Notes: generated from the sequence alone by a model not told the origin. DNA of 64,000 nt from Tuctoria greenei (GCA_036927565.1 JAYESD010000002.1:229731605-229795604); one strand, 5' to 3'. Positions 10,087 to 21,948 are shown, counted from the stretch's first letter. Program-made: numbers and translations.

Positions 10087-12560
10087 ATGTGGGACATGAA
10101 GGATGTGCACAAGAACTTCAACCAAGAGAAAGTTGAAGATGAAAAGACTCAGAAGCTGGAGAAGCTCCTCGATGCCATCTAAGACTTCAAGGATGATGAT
10201 GAGGAAACGCTTGACCTCAAGGCGCTCCTAAGGAAGAAGTCACTCTCCAAAGGGAAGATAAAGATCGATGATGAGAAGAAGAAGAAGAAGAAGAAGAAGA
10301 AGAAGAAGAAGAAGAAGAAGAAGAAGAAGAAGAAGAAGAAGAAGAAGAAGAAGAAGAAGAAGAAGAAGAAGAAGAAGAAGAAGAAGAAGAAGAAGAAGAA
10401 GAAGAAGAAGAAGAAGAAGAAGAAGAAGAAGAAGAAGAAGAAGAAGAAGAAGAAGAAGAAGAAGAAGAAGAAGAAGAAGAAGAAGAAGAAGAAGAAGAAG
10501 AAGAAGAAGAAGAAGAAGAAGAAGAAGAAGAAGAAGAAGAAGAAGAAGGGGAGTAGTCACACCGACTACTCTCGATATCCTTTTAACTATGATCGTTTAA
10601 GTTCAAACAATAATCATTATTTATCAATTCCTCTAGGAAAAGCCCTATACTTTGATGGCAATGATTATTCAATGTGGAGGCAAAATATGAAGATGCATTT
10701 AATATCACTTAACCCCAGTTTGTGGCATATAGTGTGTACAGGGTCATATATCAAATTCACACCAAGCCAAGAACAAGCTATCCATCGGAACGCTCAAGCT
10801 GCAGCGGTCATAACTTCATCATTGAGTCGAGACGAGTTCACCAAGGTGGATGGACTCGAAATTGCTAAGGAAATATAGGACACATTACAAATTGCACATG
10901 AAGGCGATCGTCATGTGCGAGAGGCCAAGATTGAAATGATCGAAGGCGAATTGGGATGATTCGCCATAAAAGAAGATGAGTCACCACAAGACATGTACAA
11001 TCGATGGAAGACTATCATTAATAAAGTTTGAGCCTATGGAAGCAAAAAGTAGAATGATCACGAGGTGGTGAAGCTAATTCTCAGAGCCTTCACGCCTTGC
11101 AATGAGCCTTTGTGTTCAATGATTAGAGAAAGCACCGGGTACGAGAAAATGACCCCAGACGAATTGCTTGGAAACATCATCAATTTCGAGATGATGGAGA
11201 AGCAAGCAAAACATGTCAAAGAGATTGCTGACCTCACCTCGGTAAAGAAGAAAGGAGTCGCTTTGAAGTCCACTTGCAAGCCAATGTCAAAAGAAGCTCG
11301 AGAAGCTCAACAAGAAGAGGACAACGACGACGAAAGCAGCGATATAGATGAAGAAGACGTGATCTTATTTATGAAGAAATTCAAGAGGATGATGAAAAGA
11401 AGACAAGGTGGTAGATCAAATGAAGAAAGACACAAAGACAAATCAAGAACAAAGTTGAGGCGCGCTTGCTATAACTGTGGTGAATACGACCACTTTATAG
11501 TTGATTGTCCTTATGAAGAAAACAAGAAGAAGACCAAGGATACAAAGCCTCAACCTAAGAAGATGTTCAAGAAGAAAAAGCAAATTGGACAAGCGCACCT
11601 AGGAAAGGAGTGGGACTCTAATGATGAGTCCTCATCCAAAGAGGATGAGGAGATGGCTAGCATAGCCATCAAAAATACAACCAAGAAATCCACCCTCTTC
11701 CCAACTATTGGTGCAATGAAGGACAACGACACATGTCTAATGGCGAAGGAAAGTAAAAGAAAGGTAACAAATAAACCTTCCTCTTCACATTCTTTCTCTA
11801 GCGATAGTGATACTTATAGTGATGATGAAGACATGCTTGTTGGCTTATATAAGAAAACTGCTGCAAAAATGAAATACTTAATGGATAAGCTTATTGATAA
11901 GGAGGAGCTTGCTAATCGCCAAGAAGATATGATCATCATTCAAAAGGAGGAATATCTTAAGATGAAAAAGTTCCTTGAACTTGAAAAGGAGCGAATCAAG
12001 TCACTTGAACTTGAGTTAGCTTCAAGCAAGGAAGCTTGCTTGAAGTTAAGCGACTCAAATGTAATCATCAAGGATGAACTTGCTAACTTAACCAAAGTTA
12101 ACAAGATCCTTGTGGTACAAGTCGAGTCAATCAAACAAAGTGACCCTTCATCCTCTTCAAGCTCACATTCTCAACACTTAAAATCTGAAACTACTATTAC
12201 TTGTGCATGTGCTAAAATTGGCACTAACTTGAAGGATAAGTCGAACTTGACAAAGGACAAGCATCCTTCCCGTAGTGGCATATTTGAAAAGGAGAAGGTC
12301 AAGTATGCACGCAGTGCATACATGGCCACAAGACCTCCTAATGTCAAATATGGCATTGGGTATTCTTATGGTGAAAAGCAAAATGCTAGAAGCCACAAGA
12401 ATAACAAGGAACGCATTGCTTTTATCAAGGGAAACTCCTCTCAAGCTAGAAAACCAAATAATGTTGACAAGTCCAAAAATGTTAACACATATGAACAACA
12501 ATTATTGTTTAGAACCTTTGATGCATCATATGTTCTCATGAATAGTAATCTTCGTAGAGT
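10087..12560 (+). pseudogene. SIRE-type gag with long lysine tract, broken
   Basis: Capsid polyprotein of the copia element. One reading frame runs from ATG at 10087 to the chromovirus junction at 12560. It holds 'YFDGNDYSMWRQNMKMHL', the UBN2-like gag core, 'TPDELLGNIINFEMMEKQ', a CCHC knuckle 'CYNCGEYDHFIVDCPY' (about 11467-11514) and a long Lys/Glu coiled coil (about 11840-12130). Five in-frame stops are seen: 10180, 10876, 10957, 11029 and 11050. A run of AAG codons (10276-10548) is inserted in frame near the N-terminus. The frame resumes at 45641 with 'YAKHVGPRHG...HVWVPKSLVTN', ending at TAA 45759. Confidence 0.9.
10276..10548 (+). repeat. perfect (AAG)91 microsatellite
   Basis: 273 bp of uninterrupted AAG, in frame with gag, so it would encode 91 lysines. 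Reading frames on both sides agree, so the expansion has kept phase. The poly-Arg and poly-Leu frames across it are artefacts of the repeat. Confidence 0.97.
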
Positions 12561-13965
12561 TGTGACGCTCGGTTCCGAAAATGAACCAAGCTAACACATA
12601 TTTGTGCCCAGGACGTTCAACACACATACACGAGTGCATCACAAAAGAGTATACAGAAAATTACCACAGAACAAGATTAATTATCAAATTTTATTGCACA
12701 AACCATATTATCCTTGAATACAAGCTCTAATGAATATTGATGACAAGTTCAACTATTGCAGCGGAAATAAACTGAATAAGCAAACTAAACAGCTAGGCAG
12801 CATAAGCGATAAGATATAGCGCAACTCCAATCAACACCACAGGCAAGATGACGGTAGACACGGCCTAGAACTCCGCATTATCGCCATTAAACTCCCAATC
12901 CTGACCTGCAACTGTTGGGGGGGATTGCAGGAGTGAGTACATGTCGTACTCAGCAAGTGTGGAAAGTATGACATGTGGCTGTTTCAAATGACGACAATAA
13001 TAATGGCTGAGTGCTGAAAAGTACATTAAAACGTTTGAAAAGCAATATACATCATGTGTGTGAAATAAACCCATCATAAGCCATATAGTATTCATAATAC
13101 CAGTCCATACTCCATATCCATCATCATATACCAATATCCATGTTCAATACCAGAATTCAATTCATAACCATCCATGACCATAATTCCAACCATAACCATC
13201 CCAAATACCATCCCAACACCGAGTTCCCTCTAATCATGGAAGTTGTCCAGGTGCTCATAACCGGGAGCACGGCTATCATGATAGTTTTATTAGACTCTGC
13301 AGAGTTTGTACCACTTTACCCATGTGTTTGTGATTTCATCACCCATCGGCGACTAAAGAACCTCCCTTATGCCAATTACACTTATTTTGGTGTATGGCCA
13401 AGAGATCACAAAATAGCCTTTACAAAGGGATTACTAGCCTATTTAGACCCCACTGAGGTTTCACCGGTGGCGATGTCTCCCACAGAGCACATCTTCAACC
13501 AAGGGCCCCCTCTTGAGCCATTCGGATCCCAGGGTAGTCCCACCAATCATCAACAAACCCTATCCGACTACCCCTTCCCCGAGCATCCACAATGGTCCAA
13601 ATAGCACTAGCAAAGCCCTAATTAATCAGCTACACTGCACCCATACTTGGCCTTGTGGTGGCACTGTAGTCCTGGCTTATTCTCGCATGAACCGGTCCTT
13701 AGATCTAAAGCAAGCAAACCTTATCATCCAACCCATCCACATACCAGGCTTGCTTAGATCTCCCATTACCATATCATATTTAACCAGTTGATGTTAACCA
13801 TAATCCCATCCATGCATATTTAAATTGAGTGGTATAGTTGTTTTCCCATCCCAATTAATTAAGCGAAGCAAAAAGTAAAAATGCCATCCCGACTCTCTAC
13901 CATATATCCCAGGTGACAAGGGTGGTCAACAAAATTAGTAAACTTCCTACCATAGGATTCCCATC

Positions 13966-14806
13966 TGTCGGTACCCTAAAAACCGTACACCCCTTGAGGT
14001 TACAAAGATCTCAAAGGAAAGTAATCTACTTGGGTTGAAGACCCTCGGAGGCCCACTTGTCAGACATGACCGGACCTGCTTCTCCAACATGGTTAATCCC
14101 TGGGTCTCCACGTGTACTGCCAAACCGGAGCTACCGCCCACAAGGGGGAAGCTCCGGGCCAGGTACCGAAATGGCACCTCCGGACTTAACCCCGGACCGA
14201 GAGAAGCTCCGGAGTTGACACGTGACTGGTAGCCCCGGAGCTACCTGCTTCCCACAGCAAGCTCCGGAGCCACCACGTGTCTAATCGTCGGACCTGCCAG
14301 CCTCTAACCTCCGAAAGACCTTGTAACGGCTCCGGATCTTCAAAGGAGAGCCAAGGACTTCAAGACCCGATTAAGTGCCATTAATGTCATATTAATGACA
14401 CTTAAACGGACGATCTTAACACCAGTAACGGCACTGTCAGAGCCCGTTACAGGATCATTAACAGCAATTAATCGCGTATCAATACTAGTAACCGCCGGGG
14501 CCACATGTCGGGCCAGGCTAGCTTGTAACGGCCTGTCCTTGTACTATAAAAGGACAGGCCGACGATACACTCAGGGACGTTCACGGACGAACTCACACAC
14601 CCGATACACTCGTGACAAGCTAATACAACACCAACACACCCGTGGAGTAGGGTATTACGCTCAGGCGGCCCGAACCACGTAAACTCTTGTGTCTCCAGTG
14701 TCAAACTCCTATTCACCTTATTGAATCTCCGCGCGCCCACACCGAACTTCAAACTCTCCAATCACTTTAGCAGTGTAGGGAGATCTGCCGGCTCCAACAG
14801 TCGACA
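13966..14806 (+). repeat. Tat A 5' LTR
   Basis: 841 bp, TGTCGGTACCC...CAACAGTCGACA. It is rich in AGCTCCGG motifs (14130-14340). The TATA box at 14545-14551 lies between two 11-bp arms of a perfect inverted repeat (14530-14540 and 14550-14560). Confidence 0.94.
14530..14560 (+). promoter_or_regulatory. TATA box inside a perfect hairpin
   Basis: GGCCTGTCCTT and AAGGACAGGCC pair fully around a 9-nt loop holding most of the TATA box. In copy B the arms (42561-42571, 42581-42591) keep all but one pair. In the Tat A 3' LTR the left arm has decayed. Confidence 0.75.
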
Positions 14807-14808
14807 GT

Positions 14809-14827
14809 TGGCGCGCCAGGTAGGGGC
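14809..14827 (+). other. Tat primer-binding site
   Basis: TGGCGCGCCAGGTAGGGGC, 2 bp after the LTR end, repeated in copy B at 30600-30617 and, decayed, at 3335-3350. I could not assign the tRNA. Confidence 0.7.
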
Positions 14828-14844
14828 GCCTGAGATTTTCGAGA

Positions 14845-17262
14845 ATGGTGAACTCCGCGGCTGGATCATCCAATGGCCAACCTGCTGCTCAGGCTGTTGG
14901 AGGTAATCCCTCCAACAGGCAGCCACCAGCAGGAGCCTCAGCACCAGCAGGAGTCACACAGCCACCACCGCCGCCTCCTCCAGCAAACCAAGCTGGACAA
15001 CGCGATGGTGCACCGGTGTCCATCACGGCGTCGGCGAGTCATGACAACCCGGAACATGCGCTCCATGCAGCGCGTGATCTTCTTCAACGTCCACCACCTC
15101 CGGATGCATCTCGAGATGCAATGGAGCAGTGGAGGGCCGATGTGGAGCATTTGGTCACAGCAGCGGCTGAACGCCTCAACAACCAGGGTCCTCCTCCTTC
15201 GGGACGAGCCCCATCGCAGCGGCGGACTTTGTCTGGTAGACTTGGTCCGCACGTCTCCAACAACAGGAGACGAGCTGCGTCACAACAGGTGACGTCACTA
15301 CCCTCCGGGGCTCGACGCACTCACACGGTATCCAGGCTTTCAACTCATGACCTCCGGGCGGAGCTTGATCGCCAATACCGCCAGCAGGATGGCCGTGTCC
15401 ATATTGAGCATGCTCGTGAAAGACGGGAAGCTCAGGACCTTTCTACTCTGGAAGGGGTAGGAGGAGGCTGTTCAGCCCTAGCCATGCACCTGCGCATGGT
15501 TAGATGGCCACAGAAGTTCCGACAAAACCTGCCGGAAAAATTCGACGGGACTTTCAACCCCGCCGAATTCCTTCAGATATACTCCACTGCAATCTTGGCA
15601 GCTGGAGGAAACGAGGCCGTGATGGCCAATTACTTTCCAGTGGCCTTAACTGGGACCGCCAGGTCCTGGTTTATGAGCCTTCCACCCAACTCTATCAACG
15701 GTTGGGAGGAGATGTGCCGTCAGTTCACTGCCAACTTCGGTAGTTCATACACCCGACCAGGCACTGAACTGGACCTTTTTGCGGTCGTGCAAAAAGGGGG
15801 AGAATCTTTGCGGTCCTTCATCCAGAGGTTCTCTCAGGTACGCAACACTATCCTTTCTATCTCAAGCGCTTCTGTCATTGTGGCATTCAGACAGGGCGTA
15901 CAAGACAAGAAGATGTTGGAGAAGCTGGCGATCAAAGAGATCACCAGCGTCACGGAACTCTTCAGCCTGGCAGACAAATGTGCCAGAGCCGCGGAGGGCC
16001 GTGAGATGCACTCCAAACCAGCCTCGGAGGATCACAAGAAATCCTCCAAAGAAGAAGCTGCTACCTCCGGGGGTGGCAAGAAGAAAAAGAAGACCAACGG
16101 CAAGAAGAAGCCGTCGGCCGGCACATCCAACGTTGCAGCTGCTGCAACTCCGGGTGGCCGGGGGCCACGCCCCGAGAAATGACCTCGACCGTCTTCTGAA
16201 GATGGTGGCAAACCCAAAGTGTGGTGTCCCATTCACAAAATGGGCAGCCACGGTTTGGAAGACTGCCGGGAGGTCCAAAACCTTGCCGAGCGCTACAGCA
16301 AGCGCCGGGAAGGATCTCCTTTCCGACAGAGGGAAGGAAAACAGAAGGTCGACAAAGCTCCGGCTGAAGAGGAGTTAGGGTTTCAGGATCCCAAAAAGGT
16401 CCTGAAGGCCGTCTACACCTCCGTCGACGATGACTCTGACGTCTCTGACAACGAGCGTCGGAAGACCATGAACACCATTTTTGGTGGATCATGGGATATC
16501 ACCTCTCGTCGCGTCATCAAGACTATGCAACGGGATATGGCCGTTGTAGCCCCTACAATCAGGCTGGAACCTCATCGAAAGTGGATGGACACCTCCATCA
16601 CTTTCGATGCCTCTGATTGCCCGCGGAGCATAGTTGGAGCAGGTCAGCTACCTTTGATGGTATCTCCTACCATCAACAACATCCAACTCCACCATGTCAT
16701 GGTAGACGGAGGTTTGGGGCTTAACCTCATCAGCTTCGAAGCTTTCACTAAGCTTCGGCTCCGACCTTCGGATCTTCAGCCCTCTCGACCTTTCTCCGGA
16801 GTAGGTCCGGGGGCCATTACCCCACTCGGAGCTATAACTCTCCCCGTTACCTTCGGGGCCCGGGAGAAGTATCGCACCGAGAAGTTGGTCTTCGACGTTG
16901 CTCAGATCAACTTACCATTCAACGCCATCTTGGGTAGACCTGCCCTATAGAAATTCATGGCAGCTGCTCATTATGGATACCTGGTGTTGAAGATGCCAAC
17001 ACCAGTAGGCGTTCTCCGGATCCGCGGAGATCGCACTGCCGGAGTAACTGCTCTGGAGGAACTCCATGCACTCACCACGGTGCAAGAGGAGGACTCCAGA
17101 CAGGAGCAAGCTCCGAAACCCCCGAGCATTCGTCAACGAGGCTCGACCTCTGCACCCCGTGTGCAGCCAAGCGGCGACACCGACATTCCCGTCAAAGTCG
17201 TCCAAATTGGTTCCGATGCCGCTCAAACCACCCGTATATCGGGAGGGTTGAATGACAAATAG
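14845..17262 (+). pseudogene. Tat A gag and protease, broken
   Basis: One frame from ATG 14845 to TAG 17260-17262, with extra stops TGA at 16180-16182 (CGA in copy B) and TAG at 16948-16950 (TAC in copy B). Gag: Pro/Ala-rich N-terminus, then the capsid core 'LPEKFDGTFNPAEFLQIYST', 'ANYFPVALTGTARSWFMSLP', 'SFIQRFSQVRNTI', then a Lys-rich tail and a zinc-knuckle-like 'KVWCPIHKMGSHGLEDCREV' (C-X2-H-X4-H-X4-C). The protease loop is 'MVDGGLGLNLIS' (about 16699-16734), with the Asp kept. The TAG at 17260 is shared with copy B. Confidence 0.9.
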
Positions 17263-17301
17263 GAACTCGCGCTCATCACTTTCCTCCGGGCTAATGTTGA
17301 C

Positions 17302-18430
17302 ATGTTTGCTTGGCAACCGTCACAAATGCCTGGGATCCCCAGGGAAGTGATTGAGCACAATCTGAAGATTTACCCCGATGCTTGGCCTGTGCATCAGAAG
17401 CCTCGGAAGCAATCCATAGAGCGGCAGAACTTCATCCGACAAGAAGTAAGGAAGCTACTCGAAGCCGGATTCATCCGAGAAGTCTTTCCATCCAAAATGG
17501 CTGGTGAACCCAGTCGTTGTGCCCAAGGCCGGCGGGAAGCTTCAGATGTGCATCGACTACACCACACTGAATAAGGCATGTCCAAAAGATCGATTCCCAC
17601 TACCTAGAATAGATCAGATAGTGGATTACACCTCTGGGTGTGAATTACTGTGTTTCCTAGACGCATATTCTGGGTATCATCAAATCAGGATGTCTAGGGA
17701 GGATGAAGAGCATACTTCATTCATCACAGTAGATGGATTATACTGTTACACAGCCATGCCATTTGGTCTCAAGAATGCAGCTTCAACTTTTGTACGAGCC
17801 ATGTACAAAACTTTTGAAGAACTCATCAGAGACATAGTGGAAGTGTACATCGATGACATCGTGGTCAAGGTCAAGAACAAGGAGTCCCTCTTAGACACCT
17901 TGCAGGCTGTCTTCGACAAGCTGCGGGCCACCCGCACAAAGCTAAACCCGGACAAGTGCGTGTTTGGGGTTAGCTCCGGAAAACTTCTTGGTTTCCTGGT
18001 AAGTCACCGGGGCATAGAAGCTAATCCGGCGAAGATAAAAGACATTGAAGACATGCGGCCACCAACCCGCATCAAAGATGTCCAAAAGTTAACTGGGTGT
18101 CTAGCAACCCTCAGCCGGTTCATATCAAGACTGGCGGAACGGGCACTTCCCTTCTTCAAGTTATTGAGGAAGTCCGGACCATTCCAATGGTCCGAAGAAG
18201 CAGAGAAGGCATTCCAGGAGCTGAAACAGTTCCTCACCACCCTACCAATTCTGGTAGCTCCGAACCCTGGTGAGCCTTTGTTGCTTTACATTTCAGCTAC
18301 TGACGAAGTCGTCAGTATGGTTCTGGTTGCGGAGAGACCGGAACTACCCCACATTCAGGAATCCGGACCCCTCCGGGAGGGTCCGGAGGTTCCTGAAAGC
18401 GAGTCTGGGTCCCAGCTCCCAGATTTGACC
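17302..18430 (+). pseudogene. Tat A reverse transcriptase, 3' truncated
   Basis: The RT starts in the gag frame ('PSQMPGIPREVIEHNLKI'), shifts by one base near 17487 (an extra T against copy B), then reads 'MCIDYTTLNKACPKDRFPLP', 'FLDAYSGYHQI', 'YCYTAMPFGLKNAASTF' and the catalytic 'VYIDDIVVK' with both aspartates (17852-17857). The connection domain runs to 'PFFKLLRKSGPFQWSEEA' and 'LLLYISATDEVVSMVLVAERPE'. At about 18430 the sequence switches to the antisense gene region, so both RNase H domains and integrase are absent. Confidence 0.88.
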
Positions 18431-20094
18431 ATGACCACGACAGCCGGCGCCGGAGCTGTCGCAGCCTCAGCCACCACCTGGGGCAGCATCGGGACAGGAG
18501 CAGAAGCTCCCACGGCCTCAGACATTGTGGCTGAGGGTGGAGCTTCACTCCCCTTCTTGGGGACGCTGCAGATGATGGACGAAGAAAATCAACAGACAAT
18601 CGCTATAATTAAAAAGTTAACCAAGGTAAAGATTAAAAATTACCTTGGAAGGCTTCCGCACCAGCTTGCGCGGAACCTTTTTCCTGGACGTTCCGGGCTG
18701 GCCACAGTCGGCGTAGAAGCTCCAGAAGGCCCCCCGGAACTTGTCGCAGCTACGGGCGTTTCCCGGGTCGAGGCTCTCCTCGATCGGGAGTAACCCCTGG
18801 ACCTGGAGGCTCCCACCGTCCCAGGTGCCAGTGTCGTGCGCCCGGAGCTAGCACCCCAGGAGGGTTCCACCACGGGGACAGACGCGCTCCGGGAGGATCC
18901 CACTGCAGGAACGGTATCGTTCCAGAAGGACCCCACTACGGGGACAGTCGCCACGGCGGCAGACGATCTTCCCCCCTGGGGAGAAGGAACCGAGGTGGGA
19001 GTAGCGGGCCTGACGGATCTTCCGTCGGCATGTCACAGCTTCCTCTTCCGGCTCTCCGGCTCATCCGCCAGCTCCTTGCCCTTGCCGACAACCTCGACCC
19101 TCAGCTGTGGGGCAGGGGCGGAGCCGTCCTCGGGCATCCCGGGGATCGCCACCTGGGTGGTTTATCTCCTCTCAACGACACCAAGGTCGTCAAGTGCGGG
19201 CATCGTCCGCCGGAGCTACCTGCTGAACTCCACTTCCACGTTCAGAGGGAGAAAGGCCGACGGTGGAGTCAAGTCATCACCGTCGACGTCGATGCCGTGC
19301 TGAAATTTCTTGAGGTGGAACTCCAAGGTCTTCCCCACCATGTTGGACTTCAACCCGGTCTCAACCCGGTCCTCGTCCATCACGCTGTTGAGGGCCCAAG
19401 CGAGCTTCTCTCTCCTCTTTAGCGGCGCCCACCTGTTGGCCAGGAAGTTGCAAAATACCGCCTGAGGGGTCAATCCCCCCTCCACACATTGGCGGATCCT
19501 GGTCAAGGCGGGGTCGAAAGCTTCCGCCAGCACCGGAACCTCACTCCAGATCGTTGTGTCGATGCCGGGCAGACCGTCTGGCAGCTCCAACCTCTCGTGC
19601 TCCTCCACCCTGACGACTATCCAATCTTTCTTCCAGTCATCCCACTTCCCAGAAGGGAACGACCAGAGGTACTTGAATGGGCACTTCTTGCGCTTCACGA
19701 AGTAGTAGAAGCCAAGGTACTCATTGCTCCGGCCGGTGGTGTGGACAGTGAAGAAGGTTCGGAAGAGTTCGATGCAGGGGGGGATGCCCACCCACACCTC
19801 ACAGAAGTGGACGAAGATAGACACGAGGAGAATGGAGTGAGGGCCAAGGTGGTATAGCTGCAGACCATAGAATTCTAGCAGCATCAAGAAGAAAGAAGAA
19901 AAAGGTGGGATCAACCCCACCATGGCGTACGAAGAAAAGTACACCATCTCGCCAGCACGCTCCTTCTCGAAGGGGAGCTCTCCACCGGCACGGACCAAGC
20001 GGTTGAAGAAGTCCGAGGACCACCCCATGAGGGCCCGGACCTTCTTCAAATCGTTGTCGGTCTTCAAGCGACTCTCGCGCAGACCCAACTCCAT
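18430..20094 (-). pseudogene. Tat A antisense gene (spliced), 3' truncated
   Basis: Gene on the strand opposite the element. Exon 1 runs from ATG 20094 to 18644, intron 18643-18566 (78 bp, GT...CTGCAG), exon 2 from 18565 to the deletion junction. N-terminal domain 'KVRALMGWSSDFFNRL', 'FEKERAGEMVYFSSYAMV', 'LEFYGLQLYHLGPHSILL', 'FRTFFTVHTT', 'YYFVKRKK' matches the Pfam family named putative gypsy type transposon (Transposase_28), function unknown. A Ser/Ala/Pro-rich tail with 'SRKRKL' follows. Stops interrupt exon 1, the first at 19216 (GAG to TAG). A TATA-like CATAAG about 100 bp upstream could be its own promoter. Confidence 0.8.
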
Positions 20095-20391
20095 CGCGGC
20101 ACAGCTAGGCAAGAGAAGAGGAGCGAAGTACGAGTCGGGAGTTTGAGCGCAAGATCAGATGAGAGGCGTAAAGAACTCCCGACGGTGTGCGCTTTCCTTC
20201 TTATGTAAGCCCTCACAACGCTTGGATGGAAACCGCAGGGAAGTCGAAGATACCACTCAAGAATTCAACCCAGCCGATGACAAGAGGGCCCGGGACCACC
20301 CCGACGATCAAGTCGAGGCTCTTACCCAGGCGAACGGTTGTCATCACGAGGCGGGAAACCTAAGGGCGGCGGCCTGACAGGGCGCGCGGAA

Positions 20392-20412
20392 CCGATACGG
20401 TTTTCGTATCGG
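20392..20412. other. conserved hairpin before the Tat 3' LTR
   Basis: CCGATACG and CGTATCGG around a 5-nt loop. The same hairpin is present at 28480-28500 and 41751-41771. It lies about 215 bp upstream of the LTR and upstream of the antisense gene. Role unknown. Confidence 0.6.
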
Positions 20413-20612
20413 GAACAGGCAACCTTCAATTGTGTGAGATCCGCACGTCAAAGATCTAATCTGCCACCTGAGGTGCCCCACGCGGCGGGATCTAACTGTA
20501 AATCCCTGCCAACGGCACCTCCGAAGACCCTTGAAGACCCAGTTCAAGAGTCGCAAGGATGGACCCACCTCCGACGGAATGACTTCACCCCAGTGATCTT
20601 CCTCGGAGGTAG

Positions 20613-20626
20613 GTCCAGGGGGCCAC
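20613..20626 (+). other. Tat A polypurine tract
   Basis: GTCCAGGGGGCCAC directly before the 3' LTR. The same G-run is found before the copy B LTRs at 41978-41987 and, inverted, at 28264-28276. Confidence 0.65.
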
Positions 20627-21467
20627 TGTCGGTACCCTAAAAACCGTACACCCCTTGAGGTTACAAAGATCTCAAAGGAAAGTCATCTACTTGGGTTGAA
20701 GACCCTCGGAGGCCCACTTGTCAGACATGACCGGACCTGCTTCTCCAACATGGTTAATCCCTGGGTCGCCACGTGTACTGCCAAACTGGAGCTACCGCCC
20801 ACAAGGGGGAAGCTCCGGGCCAGGTACCGAAATGGCACCTCCGGACTTAACCCCGGACCGATAGAAGCTCCGGAGTTGACATGTGACTGGTAGCCCCGGA
20901 GCTACCTGCTTCCCACAGCAAGCTCCGGAGCCGCCACGTGTCCAATCGTCGGACCTGCCAGCCTCTAACCTCCGGAAGACCTTGTAACGGCTCCGGATCT
21001 TCAAAGGAGAGCCAAGGACTTCAAGACCCGATTAAGTGCCATTAATGTCATATTAATGACACTTAAACGGACGATCTTAACACCAGTAATAGCACTGTCG
21101 GAGCCTGTTACAGGATCATTAACAGCAATTAATCGCGTATCAATACTAGTAACCGTCGGGGCCACATGTCGGGCCAGGCTAGCTTGTAATGGTTTGTCCT
21201 TGTACTATAAAAGGACAGGCCGACGATACACTCAGGGACGTTCACGGATGAACTCACACACCCGATACACTCGTGACAAGCTAATACAACACCAACACAC
21301 CCGTGGAGTAGGGTATTACGCTCAGGCGACCTGAACCACGTAAACTCTTGTGTCTCCTGTGTCAAACTCCTATTCACCTTCTTGAATCTCCGCGCGCCCA
21401 CACCGAACTTCAAACTCTCCAATCACTTTAGCAGTGTAGGGAGATCTGCCGGCTCCAACAGTCGACA
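20627..21467 (+). repeat. Tat A 3' LTR
   Basis: 841 bp, the same length as the 5' LTR, ending CGACA before the CCATC duplication. About 20 single-base differences by eye. Confidence 0.94.
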
Positions 21468-21948
21468 CCATCAAATTGACACAGGCATGTAATTTTGCAA
21501 ACAAAACATTTATTTTAAAACAGGATCAATATGCTTCAAGGACACTTGCCTTGCTCTTGCGGTTGATTGGGGTCAAAGCCTGAAACTCTTGGTGTTGTAG
21601 ATCCTCCGCGACACTCTCTAGCGCAAAGAGTGCACAAATATTACTCAATATGACATGACATGCATGATTAATCCAAATGCAAAGTAGAACATGTTAATAG
21701 ATTGCTTTTAATGATCACTAACTAGTTCTAATAGCTTTTAATAAGTTCATACAGGTTTGGATGTGATTAGATCAAATTTTAGAATTAATTCAACACAATT
21801 TAGTTAGAAAAATCAGACTAGTTTGCAGGAGGCCGGACTAGTCTGCACTTCGAGAACTAGCGAACTAGGGTTTTCTAGATTGACGTAAACTTGGGTATTA
21901 GGGGTTGAATTCACGTAAGGAAAAGAGAATAGAAGGTATACCAGGTGT

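Larger units (their letters stand above)
13966..21467 (+). mobile_element. Tat-type Ty3/gypsy copy A, internally deleted
   Basis: 7502 bp with 841-bp LTRs at both ends (TGTCGG...CGACA) and a perfect 5-bp duplication CCATC at 13961-13965 and 21468-21472. Inside are gag, protease and RT on the plus strand and the antisense gene on the minus strand. RNase H and integrase are missing: RT sequence at about 18430 joins directly to sequence equivalent to 39847 of copy B, a loss of about 5.6 kb. The LTRs differ at about 20 sites by eye, mostly transitions. It depends on other copies to move. Confidence 0.93.

Noticed and set aside
10240..10600. Long poly-Leu (minus) and poly-Arg (plus) ORFs
   Set aside because: They are other frames of the AAG microsatellite; only the lysine frame is in phase with gag.
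13140..13791. ORFs of 154 and 92 codons, repeated at 43433-44093 and 57758-58151
   Set aside because: They lie in the chromovirus LTR on the strand opposite to the element and match no domain; their recurrence only reflects LTR copies.
14938..15320. Overlapping ORFs over Tat gag on both strands
   Set aside because: Shadows of the GC-rich gag N-terminus; no domain, and the true frame is clear from the copy B match.
18430..20094. DNA transposase gene (from the family name Transposase_28)
   Set aside because: The name is historical. The gene lies within an LTR element, has no visible catalytic triad, and no terminal inverted repeats surround it.
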